Assembly (NCBI GenBank): GCA_022508565.1
Contig: JAFLUY010000004.1
Location: 1-42,943 of the forward strand
From: Erysipelotrichales bacterium
GTDB lineage: Bacteria > Bacillota_I > Bacilli_A > RF39 > UBA660
Length of the DNA stretch: 42,943 nt
Direction of reading: 5' to 3'
Part shown: piece after piece, positions 16,667 to 25,529 of the stretch
How positions within the stretch are numbered: the first letter of the stretch is position 1
How the letters are laid out: the number at the start of each line of letters is the position of its first letter
Notes under the pieces: model-generated
The model's database searches: none
Told to the model about the DNA's origin: nothing
Seen by the model: only the letters and a program-made list of their open reading frames with translations
Program-made: the position numbers and the translations under genes

Positions 16667-17659
16667 ATGTCCACAAAAAATAAAAAGATAATAATTCTTA
16701 TAATGGGTACTAATGAAAAAACGGACCCATTCTTTTATCGAGAATATAAGGAATGTATCTTAGAAACATGGGCTAAGAATTTACCTGAAAATATTCAAGT
16801 AATATATTATCAAGGAGGAAATGAAACCAAATTTGAAAATAATATCTTAACATTAGCTTGTGAAGATGATTTAAAATGGACTTATAAAAAAACTTATTTA
16901 GCTTTACATTATATAAATCGTAATTTAGATTTCGATTTCATTTTTCGAACAAATACATCGACATATATAAATACTTATTTATTGAATTTATTTATCAATA
17001 ATATATACGATGAAAAAAAATATTATGGAGCTGATTTATATTCATTAAGTGAAGCTTGTGCTCCATATCCATTATCTATATACCGTAGAGGAAATGGAAT
17101 ATTATATAGTAAAAATGATATTGTAAATCTATTGCATAATGGTATTTGTTTGATATATCAAGGGATCTGTGATGATATCGCATTAGATAATATTTTGAAT
17201 TCTTATCAAATACGTAAAAGTTTAGAAAATAATACTAAATATATAGAAAATCATAGTGGTTGGCCGCATTCTTGGTATAAATGTGTAGATAAGATTTTCG
17301 ACACTAATCATCAAATTTCTAATTATAATACTTCAAATAAATATGATTTATGTATAACAACAACTTTAAAAAGATATCGAGAAAGAGATAAAGAATTTGA
17401 AATATATCATGAATTTCATAATTTGATATCAAATCTAAAATATCGTCCTGAAATAGAAATTATTGAAGAGATGAAAAGATATTCGGATAATCCTGATGTG
17501 TTTTTAGGTTCTGTTATCGGATATATTGATTATGATAAATGGAAGAAATTTGATAGAAATTTATTATATCTTATGGAAATTTCAAATAAAGCATCCGACG
17601 ATGATGAATATTGGAAATATAAAGAGATTCAAGGTAGATTTTTAGATTTTAAAAAATAA
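16667..17659 (+). CDS. Glycosyltransferase related to GT31 (Fringe/galactosyltransferase-like)
   Basis: The order of features fits GT31-type enzymes: YKECILETWAKNLPENIQVI near the start, LACEDDLKWTYKKT (63-76), FDFIFRTNTSTYIN (89-102), then YYGADLY, GNGILYSK and CDDIALDNIL. In GT31 the FRTNTS position normally holds a metal-binding DxD; here it reads N-T-S, so metal or donor use may differ. No signal peptide or membrane anchor is present, so it should act in the cytoplasm. Phage glycosyltransferases usually modify phage DNA bases, host surface sugars or virion proteins, and the sequence does not say which. The C-terminal 110 residues look like a separate domain. Confidence 0.65.
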   Translation: MSTKNKKIIILIMGTNEKTDPFFYREYKECILETWAKNLPENIQVIYYQGGNETKFENNILTLACEDDLKWTYKKTYLALHYINRNLDFDFIFRTNTSTYINTYLLNLFINNIYDEKKYYGADLYSLSEACAPYPLSIYRRGNGILYSKNDIVNLLHNGICLIYQGICDDIALDNILNSYQIRKSLENNTKYIENHSGWPHSWYKCVDKIFDTNHQISNYNTSNKYDLCITTTLKRYRERDKEFEIYHEFHNLISNLKYRPEIEIIEEMKRYSDNPDVFLGSVIGYIDYDKWKKFDRNLLYLMEISNKASDDDEYWKYKEIQGRFLDFKK

Positions 17660-17684
17660 TTAATTTATAAAATATTAAAATATT

Positions 17685-18743
17685 ATGATTCTTAAAGAGA
17701 CAAAGTATTCGTATAATGATTTGACAATTGTTCCGGCCGTCATTTCTAAAATTAAATCAAGAAAAGAAGTAAATCCATTTCATAATGATATGCTTCCTCT
17801 ATTTACTGCTCCCATGAGTGCCGTTATTAATGATGAAAATTGGGTAAACTATGAAATGAATAAGATCAATCCAATTATTCCTAGGACAGTAAATATAGAA
17901 AAACGAATTGAATTTCTTAAAGAAGATAAATGGGTGGCCTTTTCATTATTTGAAGCCAAAGAATTTTTTATTAATTCTACATCGGGTTGTAAGAAGTTTA
18001 AAATTTGTATAGATATTGCGAATGGACATATGTCAGATCTTATATCGACATGTAAAATTATTAAGACTCATTATCCTGATTGTGAAATCATGACAGGAAA
18101 TATCGCGAATCCTGCAACTATTCGTGAATATATGAAAGCTGACATTGATTATGTTCGTGTAGGTATAGGTGGAGGATCCGGTTGTCTTACTGCCTCTAAT
18201 GTCAATACATATTATCCAATGGCTTCTCTTATCGATGAATGCTATAAGATCCGAGGAAGAAATTGTAAACCATATATAGTCGCAGATGGAGGAATTCGTA
18301 ACTATTCGCATATAATTTGTGCATTAGCTCTTGGCGCAGATTATGTGATGGTAGGTTCAGTTTTCGCAAGTCTTTTTGAATCGGCAGCAGCAGTTAAAAA
18401 TTATGGATTCAATCTTATTCCATGGGATCCGACAATATCTGAAGAAAATAAGATTCAACTTATTAAGAATCATGAAAAACATGATAACCCTATTGAAAGA
18501 GAATTTTATGGGATGTCAACAAAACAAGCACAGAAAGAAATGGGAAGTACTGCATGTAAAACTTCAGAAGGATGTTACAAAACCCTTATAACTACACATA
18601 CGATGAAACAATGGTCCGAAAATTGTGAATCTTATCTTAGATCCGCGATGTCATATACCGATAAAAAGTCTCTTGATGATTTTATCGGAAATGTAGATTT
18701 AGTAATTAATAGTTCGGCAACTCAAAATTCAGTAAATAAATAA
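17685..18743 (+). CDS. IMP dehydrogenase / GMP reductase family enzyme
   Basis: The 352-residue TIM-barrel enzyme has FTAPMSAV near residue 40-47, the catalytic loop VGIGGGSGCLT with Cys167, the phosphate-binding ADGGIRNYSHI (200-210) and GADYVMVGSVFAS (217-229), and the flap motif REFYGMSTKQAQ (272-283). It lacks the CBS pair of cellular IMP dehydrogenases, and its length is close to that of GMP reductase. It therefore either makes XMP from IMP or turns GMP back to IMP. In the phage it would shift the purine pool toward what genome synthesis needs, fitting the nucleoside diphosphate kinase at 26765. IMP dehydrogenase and GMP reductase cannot be told apart from the sequence alone. Confidence 0.82.
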   Translation: MILKETKYSYNDLTIVPAVISKIKSRKEVNPFHNDMLPLFTAPMSAVINDENWVNYEMNKINPIIPRTVNIEKRIEFLKEDKWVAFSLFEAKEFFINSTSGCKKFKICIDIANGHMSDLISTCKIIKTHYPDCEIMTGNIANPATIREYMKADIDYVRVGIGGGSGCLTASNVNTYYPMASLIDECYKIRGRNCKPYIVADGGIRNYSHIICALALGADYVMVGSVFASLFESAAAVKNYGFNLIPWDPTISEENKIQLIKNHEKHDNPIEREFYGMSTKQAQKEMGSTACKTSEGCYKTLITTHTMKQWSENCESYLRSAMSYTDKKSLDDFIGNVDLVINSSATQNSVNK

Positions 18744-18752
18744 TTTATAGAT

Positions 18753-19127
18753 ATGGCAAAAAACAAACATATTGATTGTAAAATATATTCATTAGATTAT
18801 TTAATTAGTGAAGAACTATCTGAAACTGATATTTATAATTTATTTGAAACGAATTCATTAATCTACTCAATAATTATTGAGCAATTTAGAAGAATTGGAG
18901 ATAATCGTCAAGCCTGGAAAATTATTAAAGAATGTAAAGAAAATGAAAAATGGATGTATCAATATCATTTCAGATCTAAAAAAGAAAGAAAAACATTCGA
19001 AGAACAAGTAGTTAAAATTTTTCAAAATTTATATCAATATAAAGAAAATAGGGCAGAACAAGAAGCAGGATGGTTTATGTTTTACTATGGATTCAGTGTA
19101 TATATGAAAGGAAATTTTGAAGATTAA
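18753..19127 (+). CDS. Unknown soluble protein, 124 residues
   Basis: The gene lies 9 bases after the IMPDH/GMPR-like gene, so it is probably in the same operon. The product is charged, rich in Glu, Lys, Tyr and Phe, and looks helical, with no signal peptide, membrane helix or recognised motif. A segment with AEQEAGWFMFYYGFSVYMKG near the C-terminus is the most hydrophobic part but too polar to cross a membrane. No function is assigned. Confidence 0.65.
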   Translation: MAKNKHIDCKIYSLDYLISEELSETDIYNLFETNSLIYSIIIEQFRRIGDNRQAWKIIKECKENEKWMYQYHFRSKKERKTFEEQVVKIFQNLYQYKENRAEQEAGWFMFYYGFSVYMKGNFED

Positions 19128-19160
19128 AAAGATATTTTTAATTAAATTATATGAAATATT

Positions 19161-19469
19161 ATGAAAAAAATTACTGAATATATATTAGAGAATTATAGAT
19201 TTTCTAAAATTTCATTAGACGAATCTTATATTGATAAGAATAATGTAAAAAGGGCTATTGATGAATTGAAGGCTGAAGCGGAAAAGAAAAATCTTAAAGT
19301 AGTTTTTCGTGATCGAAAAACAAATCAAGGAGATTTCTGTATTTTCATTTATTCTGATCGTCAGAAAAGATATCATGTAGGTTTTAATGGAGATTGGAAC
19401 GATAAAAGTGAATATAGCTTTGAAACTTGTTTGACAGATGCCAAGAAATGGATTGAAGATTTTAAATAA
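19161..19469 (+). CDS. Unknown protein with a capsid-targeting-like N-terminus
   Basis: The first ten residues, MKKITEYILE, fit the pattern of the T4 capsid-targeting peptide (MKTYQEFIAE): Lys2, Glu6, aromatic 7, Ile8 and Glu10, with the head-protease cleavage pattern I-x-E at 8-10. The rest (102 residues in all) is a small alpha/beta-looking domain with a long charged helix (about 28-45) and strands such as DFCIFIYSD and YHVGFNGDW. It is the last gene before a bidirectional terminator. I infer that it is packed in the head and trimmed after Glu10. The function of the mature domain is unknown. Confidence 0.7.
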   Translation: MKKITEYILENYRFSKISLDESYIDKNNVKRAIDELKAEAEKKNLKVVFRDRKTNQGDFCIFIYSDRQKRYHVGFNGDWNDKSEYSFETCLTDAKKWIEDFK

Positions 19470-19474
19470 TATAG

Positions 19475-19505
19475 AAGCTCAGAGAAATTTCTCTGAGCTT
19501 TTTAA
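19475..19505. terminator. Perfect 26-base palindrome terminator between convergent genes
   Basis: AAGCTCAGAGAAATTTCTCTGAGCTT (AAGCTCAGAGAAA and its exact complement, 19475-19500) is followed by a T-run on the plus side. It separates the plus-strand gene ending at 19469 from the minus-strand gene ending at 19502 and can act in both directions. Confidence 0.85.
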
Positions 19506-20686
19506 TAAGTTAATCCATAAAAACAATCTGCTAATCTAGGATAAGATTCTTTATATCCTTCTACTAAAGTTTTAGGAACATAAATTTTTAACCAGCCATA
19601 GACCGTTGTTATTTGAGCATCTAAATTATATAATCCTTCTTGTGTACATAAAACATTTTTCGTATTTCTTAAAATGATAGTTTCCGCTTCACTTAGTGGT
19701 AAAGTACATTCTGAAGGTAAATATTCTCCATAATAATCTAAATATCTTGTAGTAGTTCCTGAAAAACTAAATTGATGAAATTGTGGTTTAGTAGCTTTAA
19801 TAGTCAACCTTTCTAATTTACATCTCGAAACTATATCTTGTCCTAATAATTCTTGAGTAGCCGGAATAATTATTTCTTTAAGTGATGTACAATTATTAAA
19901 TGCTCCTGCTCCTATATATTTAACATTATTTAAATTTATTTCTTTTAAATTTGTACATCCAGAAAATGCTGAAGAGTTAATTGTATCAACTTTAGATGGT
20001 AAATAAATTTTTTCTATAGAAATACAATTACTTAATTCTCCTACTTTAGTAAAAGAAGAATTATCCGGGAATTTGATAAATCTTAAACTTTTTAAGCCTG
20101 TCATCATCGGTAAATTTGTCAATGTGTCAGGCAAATACATTTCTTCTAATGAATTACAATTTCTAAATGTATATCCTCCAGTAGATACTAGATTTTTAGG
20201 AAGGGTTAAATGTCTTAAAGATTGACAATTATCAAATGTATCATTACCAGTAAATTTTGTAATAGTATTTGGTAAATGTACAGATTCTAAATTAATGCAA
20301 TTTTGAAAAGCTTTACCTGTAAGTGCTGTCATTCCTTCAGGAAACCATACCCAATATAAATTTTCATTATTAGCTAATGAAATATTTTCAAAATTATTTG
20401 ATTTAAATGTCAATATACCTATTCCTTGGTGATTGATGACATTAGATTCTAACTCCGAATGAGTAACAGATATAGGAAGCTTATCTAAAGTCATATAAGC
20501 TATTTGATTTCTATCAGGAATAAAAGAAACGTCGGTTCTAAAGAAATCTCTATATTTAACTTTATAATAATTATCTTCTGAAGAAATTAATACAGAATCA
20601 GATTCTCCTAATTCTCCTTTAAAATCTGCCTTCGAAAAATCAGTTATTTCTAAATCTATATTATATTTTAGATTTTTAACTTTCAT
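19502..20686 (-). CDS. BspA-like leucine-rich-repeat protein
   Basis: After an N-terminal region of about 110 residues with no recognised motif, residues about 115-330 form repeats of the BspA/TpLRR type (LRR_5), with units like AFxNCxxLExVxLPxTxTxI. Examples are FDNCQSLRHLTLPKNL, FRNCNSLEEMYLPDTL and FSGCTNLKEINLNNV. No signal peptide is present, so it is not exported by itself and is more likely a virion part. BspA-type repeats bind surface proteins and other ligands in Bacteroidetes and eukaryotic parasites. In this phage they would suit a host-recognition or adhesion role. The gene is convergent with the preceding operon through a perfect terminator. Confidence 0.82.
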   Translation of the reverse strand: MKVKNLKYNIDLEITDFSKADFKGELGESDSVLISSEDNYYKVKYRDFFRTDVSFIPDRNQIAYMTLDKLPISVTHSELESNVINHQGIGILTFKSNNFENISLANNENLYWVWFPEGMTALTGKAFQNCINLESVHLPNTITKFTGNDTFDNCQSLRHLTLPKNLVSTGGYTFRNCNSLEEMYLPDTLTNLPMMTGLKSLRFIKFPDNSSFTKVGELSNCISIEKIYLPSKVDTINSSAFSGCTNLKEINLNNVKYIGAGAFNNCTSLKEIIIPATQELLGQDIVSRCKLERLTIKATKPQFHQFSFSGTTTRYLDYYGEYLPSECTLPLSEAETIILRNTKNVLCTQEGLYNLDAQITTVYGWLKIYVPKTLVEGYKESYPRLADCFYGLTY

Positions 20687-20743
20687 TGAAAATGAGAATG
20701 ATTTGATTAAAAATAATTAATCAAAATACAAAACTTAATAATA

Positions 20744-22501
20744 TTAAAGTTTTCTCTTTATAACCTCAAATGGATAGCATCTTTTCTCATATATCTTTTG
20801 TCGTTCTTGTCCTTGTTGATAAATTTTGTTTGTCGCATATTTAGGAGAAAATGTATCAGTTATGTCATGTACTTCATAATAATCTTTTCCGTCTACTAAA
20901 CCAAGACCTCTACCTAAACTTTGTGTAACAATAACATCAGATTTAAAAGATTCGAACAATACTCCATGATGGAGATTTGGTAGTGTTATGCCTGTGGACA
21001 TTAATTTATATCCAGCGATCAATATAGCATCTTTTTCTGTTTTCAATTGCTCTTTAACAGTTTTACGATCTTTAGAGCCTCCAATGACATATAATACTTT
21101 ACGTTCAGGAAATGCTTCTTTAACTCTTTCATATACATGTTTGATATATTCGCGATGCTCTGCTAATACTAAAGTATTACCATTAACACAGTCGAATCGT
21201 AATAAATCAATAAGATAGTCAATCCTTTCTTCGAAAAAATGTACCATCATATTTTCTACATGTAATAAATTAGTTTTTGGAATAGCTTTAATAAAATCTA
21301 CTATAGTTTTATGATATGCTAATTTAGCTTCATATTCATCCGAATATGTTCGAAAGATAGTATCTTTTGCAACTTGTAAAGCATTAGGAAATTCCTTTTT
21401 AAATGCTATAAGAAATTCTGGATTTTGTAAAGGAATTTGGTCTTTCTTTTTAGGATTATTTTCATTAGGTTTCGTGACAAATGTAGAAACTGCATATTCG
21501 GCACATTTTATCCAAGTATCTAATTGTTTTTTATAATTTCTATATTCTATTTGATGTTGATAGATTTTAATATTAGATATATAATTTTGATCTTGTAATT
21601 CTTTAGCGGTTATTTCTTGAATCTTAGCTCCTAATAACGCATGGACTGTATAATTTTCAATAGTCCATTCTTTAGGTAAAGTACCAGTCATCCCAAATAA
21701 CAACTTTAAATTCTTTACAAAATCCTGTGATATAATTGTCTTTATAGATTTTGCCGTAGCTCTGTGCGTTTCGTCAACAAATACTACATCATATTTTTCA
21801 AAAAATTTCGGATTGTATTTTTTATTTGTCGGATCTAAATAATTTATAATACTTTGGAATGTTGCGATTGATAGATTAGAACTTTCTACTACTTTACCTC
21901 CAGACCATATACATTCAGTATCGAAAAATTCCGCATATTCAGAAAAATCCTGGAAACCTTGTTTTACCAAATCTATAGAAGGAACTATCATCAGAATCCT
22001 TTTAGCGCCCATATATTCCATCATATATCTAAATACTATATATGATATTAAAGTCTTACCTGCCCTTGTGGCTAATTCTGAAACGCTTCTATTCCATTCT
22101 AAGATTTTATATGCGGCATCATATTGATAAGGTCGAGGATTCTTACTCAAATTCCAAGAGTCCACTATCTTTTTAAAATCTTCAAAATTATGTGGTAATT
22201 TTCTTTTAAGATCATCGGGATTAAGTCCGTCAAACTCAATCTTATTTTTCTTTAACCATTTATATATAACATGCCATAATCCTATCGAACAATAGAATAT
22301 AATGTTTCCTGAAGATTGTCGATATTCAAATAGAAAATCTTGAGTAAATGGCTCCCTGCCCTGAAATGTTGGAAGATAACATACAGGATCTACTAGATTC
22401 ATTGTTTCTTTTAAATCTAATAAATGTTGATAATCTTCGTTTGTATCGAATTTCAAAAATAATAATCTATTATCCTTTTCAGAAAATTTAAAATGTATCA
22501 T
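20744..22501 (-). CDS. uvsW: UvsW-type superfamily 2 DNA helicase
   Basis: The 585-residue protein matches T4 UvsW in length and plan. An N-terminal domain (1-110) comes first, then RPYQYDAAYKIL (Q-motif-like, 123-134), Walker A LATRAGKT (143-150), a DETH box (243-246), motif III GMTGTL (270-275) and a C-terminal RecA-like domain with LIAGYKLMSTGITLPN and motif VI QSLGRGLGL. UvsW unwinds branched DNA and R-loops and helps switch from origin-dependent to recombination-dependent replication. It works with the RuvC-like resolvase in this window. It is minus-strand and lies upstream of the BspA-like gene in transcription order, with a 57-base gap. Confidence 0.88.
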   Translation of the reverse strand: MIHFKFSEKDNRLLFLKFDTNEDYQHLLDLKETMNLVDPVCYLPTFQGREPFTQDFLFEYRQSSGNIIFYCSIGLWHVIYKWLKKNKIEFDGLNPDDLKRKLPHNFEDFKKIVDSWNLSKNPRPYQYDAAYKILEWNRSVSELATRAGKTLISYIVFRYMMEYMGAKRILMIVPSIDLVKQGFQDFSEYAEFFDTECIWSGGKVVESSNLSIATFQSIINYLDPTNKKYNPKFFEKYDVVFVDETHRATAKSIKTIISQDFVKNLKLLFGMTGTLPKEWTIENYTVHALLGAKIQEITAKELQDQNYISNIKIYQHQIEYRNYKKQLDTWIKCAEYAVSTFVTKPNENNPKKKDQIPLQNPEFLIAFKKEFPNALQVAKDTIFRTYSDEYEAKLAYHKTIVDFIKAIPKTNLLHVENMMVHFFEERIDYLIDLLRFDCVNGNTLVLAEHREYIKHVYERVKEAFPERKVLYVIGGSKDRKTVKEQLKTEKDAILIAGYKLMSTGITLPNLHHGVLFESFKSDVIVTQSLGRGLGLVDGKDYYEVHDITDTFSPKYATNKIYQQGQERQKIYEKRCYPFEVIKRKL

Positions 22502-22522
22502 GACAAAATTATATATAAAAAT

Positions 22523-22551
22523 TGGCTATGACTTATTAAAAATCATAGCCA
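22523..22551 (-). terminator. Minus-strand intrinsic terminator
   Basis: TGGCTATGA (22523-22531) pairs with TCATAGCCA (22543-22551). Read on the minus strand it is followed by a T-rich tract (ATTTTTATATATAATTTTG). It would end the transcript of the gene at 22575-23078 just before the uvsW start. Confidence 0.75.
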
Positions 22552-22574
22552 CAAAAATAATTCATTGTTAATTT

Positions 22575-23078
22575 TTAATCAGCTAAATTTACAGGATTTC
22601 CCAATCCAAGAGCACTCATAACCATATCATGACGATTTGCTACTTCATAAGGACGAGAAGCCAATTTAATATATTCCGCACGAAGTGGTTCGAAATAATT
22701 ATTTATAGCAATTACTTTATTCCATTCATCATGTCCTGTAAATTGCATGCTTCCAAGATCAGTAAGTGTTTGGTGAAGTATCGGATAAGCAATTTCTTTA
22801 GGAGCTTTTTCAGGATTCCAGAAATCATACATGGAAGCCATCGCTTGAGCATATTGCCACTGAATAGTCTGCTTATCTAAGAAATAACGGATTCCTTCAG
22901 CTATCTCTTTATAATTTTTAACTTTAGGAAGTTTCATCATTGCTTTAGCAAGATCCTTATCTACTTCTTCTGCTTCTTTAATGATTTCCTGCTCAAGTGC
23001 TTCCAATTCTTTCTGTGATTTACCCTGAATTTCTTTTCTAAAATCTTCTTGAGCTTTTTTAAATTCTTCTGCTGTCAT
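22575..23078 (-). CDS. Unknown protein with an N-terminal coiled coil, 167 residues
   Basis: Residues about 1-45 are Glu/Lys/Gln-rich heptads (for example KSQKELEALEQEIIKEAEEV) predicted to form a coiled coil. The remainder is a helical soluble domain without recognised motifs. Codon choice looks richer in G and C than in neighbouring small genes, similar to the tail genes, which suggests high expression and perhaps a structural or scaffold role. That is only an inference. It has its own terminator on the minus strand. An AATTATATA sequence lies 15 bases before its start on the minus strand. Confidence 0.65.
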   Translation of the reverse strand: MTAEEFKKAQEDFRKEIQGKSQKELEALEQEIIKEAEEVDKDLAKAMMKLPKVKNYKEIAEGIRYFLDKQTIQWQYAQAMASMYDFWNPEKAPKEIAYPILHQTLTDLGSMQFTGHDEWNKVIAINNYFEPLRAEYIKLASRPYEVANRHDMVMSALGLGNPVNLAD

Positions 23079-23107
23079 GTTTTGTAAAAATTATATATAA
23101 TTTTAAA

Positions 23108-23626
23108 TTAAATAAATATGATTGCACAAATAATAGCCGCAATCAATATAATATAAAATATAGAAATTTTAAGCCATCGTTTCAATGCATAACTATATTC
23201 TTTCCTACCAACTATATCAAATATCACTAAATAATTATCTAAGTTTATAGGCCCTACCTTTTGAATGTCTACATCGATATAATTATATAAATCATGTATA
23301 TTAAATAGGTTTTTAATAAGTTCTAATTGCTTATATACCCATATTTGTGTATATGTATTAGAATTAGTATTGTCTCCATCTATTTCGATTATACTATTTG
23401 ATATATCTAAAAATCCTTCTTGGTTTATAACTGGATTTATCACTCCATATAATCTACCAATCCAATCTTTTCTGACATCTATATTTAGATATTTCTTTAG
23501 GATTAATGCAAAATCTTTACTATAAAAAATTTGTCTTATTTTTGATTTGTCTGATTTATATTCAAAATAAGTTTTAAATAAATTATATGTTTTGTATATC
23601 CATGTTTTGTGCCAAATTTTTTTCAT
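23108..23626 (-). CDS. Unknown protein with a C-terminal membrane anchor
   Basis: The 172-residue product starts with a basic, aromatic region (MKKIWHKTWIYKTYNLFKTY) and ends in a single membrane helix (about residues 153-172, with IFYIILIAAIICAIIFI). This is the layout of a tail-anchored membrane protein facing the cytoplasm. No family is recognised. It is the first gene of the minus-strand block and is divergent from the sigma-factor gene across a 284-base intergenic region. Confidence 0.6.
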   Translation of the reverse strand: MKKIWHKTWIYKTYNLFKTYFEYKSDKSKIRQIFYSKDFALILKKYLNIDVRKDWIGRLYGVINPVINQEGFLDISNSIIEIDGDNTNSNTYTQIWVYKQLELIKNLFNIHDLYNYIDVDIQKVGPINLDNYLVIFDIVGRKEYSYALKRWLKISIFYIILIAAIICAIIFI

Positions 23627-23910
23627 CTTTTTTCATTAAAATTTTTTATATTCAAAAATTTTTATTATTTTTGTATTGTCATACAAAAACATACTTTCTA
23701 TAAGAAATTCATTTTTATAATGAAATTTTATCGACTAATACAAAAACTATTTTTAAATATATGATAAAAATAGAATTTCATAATAAAAAAATTCAATAAT
23801 TTTTTGAAATTTTTTAGAATGATTCTATGTTTTAATAGAATTGATTGGAATTATTAAATTTCATATCATAAATTATTATAAGATAGAAAATTAAACAATA
23901 AATATTTAAA
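23627..23910. promoter_or_regulatory. Divergent intergenic region with an inverted repeat
   Basis: This AT-rich, gene-free stretch lies between the minus-strand block and the sigma-factor gene. It contains a 19-base imperfect inverted repeat (23712-23730 against 23771-23789, core TTTTTATAATGAAATT / AATTTCATAATAAAAA), and a match to the Bacteroidetes -7 consensus TAnnTTTG (TATTTTTG at 23666-23673), though no convincing -33 partner is visible. Divergent promoters are expected here. An origin or operator is possible. Confidence 0.4.
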
Positions 23911-25185
23911 ATGAAAAAATTATCACAATTAATTAACGAAGCAAAACAAGGACTTAATCTCCAAGAAGGTACAGTAAATTACGTAAACAAATCAGATCTC
24001 GAAAAATATCTAGAGATTTGTAAAAATTTCATCAATGATGATGCCAAATATGTAGTTGGTTGGCTTATTGAACATAATGATACTTATGTAAAAGATTTGA
24101 CTGCTCCTTCAGGTTCCGTAAATAATGCTTTAGCTGATTTTTATAATGCAGGAGTTCCTAAAGATCAAAATATGAAAGAGCTTTATAAAAGAATTGGTTT
24201 GTTGAATAAAGCAGGACTTATTCTTCAAATTCCTGTATTTCAGACTAAAGATCAACTTGAAGGAATTCTTGACAAAAAAGTAGCACCCGATGAAGTATTC
24301 CTAGATCTTACTTCAGAAAAGGGACGTAATGAAGTTGCCAAAAAATATAATGCTTTAGTTTGGAAGATTGTTCGTTCATTCAAAGGAAAATCTAATTTTA
24401 CTTTAGATGAACTTTATTCAATAGGACTTGAAGGTCTTACATGGGCGATGAACAATTATGGAAAATCTCATGTAGAGACTCAGAAAAAGAAAACTGCAAA
24501 TAAAGAGGATAGCGAACTCGATGAAATATTGAATTCTGAAAAGGAAAAAGCACGTAAACAATATACTTTTATAAAATACGCTGGATATTTTATCCGTATC
24601 GCAATACTTGAAGCTATTAAGAATGAATCTCATCTAGTACGTATTCCGGTATCTCAGCAAAATAGAGAACGTAAAGAAACTGGTAAAAATACTAAATCTA
24701 TGTCGATTTCCGGAGAAACTTCGATATCTAAAGATAAAGAAGGAAATTCTAAATCTTTATTTGATACTATTTCTGGTTCTGAAAATGGACATAAAAATAT
24801 GGATCAAGAAGATATTGATAAACTTTGGACAGATGCTAAAAAGATTCTCGATAAGAAATTTACAGACCGTCAAATGGGCATCTTTACGGATTTCTTAGGA
24901 GTATTTGGTAAAGAAAGTATGTCTGGTAAAGAAGTAATGAAGAAATATGGACTTAAAAATCAGAGTGAGATATCGAATAACAATTCAAAGATTAAATCAT
25001 TCATGATGAAAGATCCTAAACTTAGTAAGATACTTAGAGAAATATATACTCTTTATGCAGAATCTAGAAATGAAAATGATGATGAAGCATATAGTCCTAT
25101 ATATCTAGATAAAAATGTTAATGGGATAGTTGAAAAAGAATTAGAAGAACAAAATAGATATCCTGAAAAAGAAATAGATTTCTAA
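23911..25185 (+). CDS. Sigma-70 family factor with a capsid-targeting-like N-terminus
   Basis: Residues 1-10 are MKKLSQLINE followed by Ala, matching the T4 capsid-targeting peptide and its cleavage rule I-x-E|A. Sigma region 2 covers about 140-235, with NALVWKIVRSFKG, LDELYSIGLEGLTWAMNNYG and FIKYAGYFIRIAILEAIKNE, the last resembling the -10 recognition helix. A region 3-like basic stretch (HLVRIPVSQQNRERKETG) follows, and a C-terminal region 4-like segment (about 310-390) has FTDRQMGIFTDFLGV and KYGLKNQSEISNNNSKIK. It should direct host RNA polymerase to phage promoters. The N-terminal peptide suggests it is packed in the head and injected with DNA. It heads a cluster of four genes whose products carry such peptides. 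Confidence 0.82.
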   Translation: MKKLSQLINEAKQGLNLQEGTVNYVNKSDLEKYLEICKNFINDDAKYVVGWLIEHNDTYVKDLTAPSGSVNNALADFYNAGVPKDQNMKELYKRIGLLNKAGLILQIPVFQTKDQLEGILDKKVAPDEVFLDLTSEKGRNEVAKKYNALVWKIVRSFKGKSNFTLDELYSIGLEGLTWAMNNYGKSHVETQKKKTANKEDSELDEILNSEKEKARKQYTFIKYAGYFIRIAILEAIKNESHLVRIPVSQQNRERKETGKNTKSMSISGETSISKDKEGNSKSLFDTISGSENGHKNMDQEDIDKLWTDAKKILDKKFTDRQMGIFTDFLGVFGKESMSGKEVMKKYGLKNQSEISNNNSKIKSFMMKDPKLSKILREIYTLYAESRNENDDEAYSPIYLDKNVNGIVEKELEEQNRYPEKEIDF

Positions 25186-25193
25186 ATCTAAAT

Positions 25194-25529
25194 ATGGTAT
25201 CATTACAAAATTTCATAGTTACCGAATCTTTAGATTCTGAAATGCTTTATTGGAAAATGAATACATGGTATATGGGTAGAGAGGATGAATTGAATTCTTT
25301 CTATTCTATGATGAATGTACTTGCGAATTCTCCGGCGGTAACTTTAAAAGATTTTGAAAAAGTATTAAAAGATTATAATTTAGATTGGAAACAATTTGTA
25401 CAATTCGCTATAGATAATGTAGATGGTACTATTGAATTTGATCAATTATATACGATGAAAAAAATCGTAGATATTTTACTAGCGAATAAAAATTATAAAT
25501 GGGACCTTAAAGATGAAAAGTCTATCTGA
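25194..25529 (+). CDS. Unknown protein with a variant capsid-targeting-like N-terminus
   Basis: The start MVSLQNFIVTE is close to the ten-residue peptide on neighbouring proteins (Phe7, Ile8, acidic residue) but has Val2 and one extra residue before Glu, giving V-T-E|S. The rest of the 111 residues is helical, with FEKVLKDYNLDWKQFVQFAI in the middle. It starts 8 bases after the sigma-factor stop and overlaps the next gene by 17 bases, so the three are co-expressed. The head-packaging idea is weaker here than for its neighbours. Confidence 0.65.
   Translation: MVSLQNFIVTESLDSEMLYWKMNTWYMGREDELNSFYSMMNVLANSPAVTLKDFEKVLKDYNLDWKQFVQFAIDNVDGTIEFDQLYTMKKIVDILLANKNYKWDLKDEKSI

Noticed and set aside
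23666-23673. TATTTTTG as a full Bacteroidetes housekeeping promoter
   Set aside because: The -7 consensus TAnnTTTG is matched, but no TTG/TTTG element lies about 19 bases upstream, so I list it only as a note within the intergenic region.
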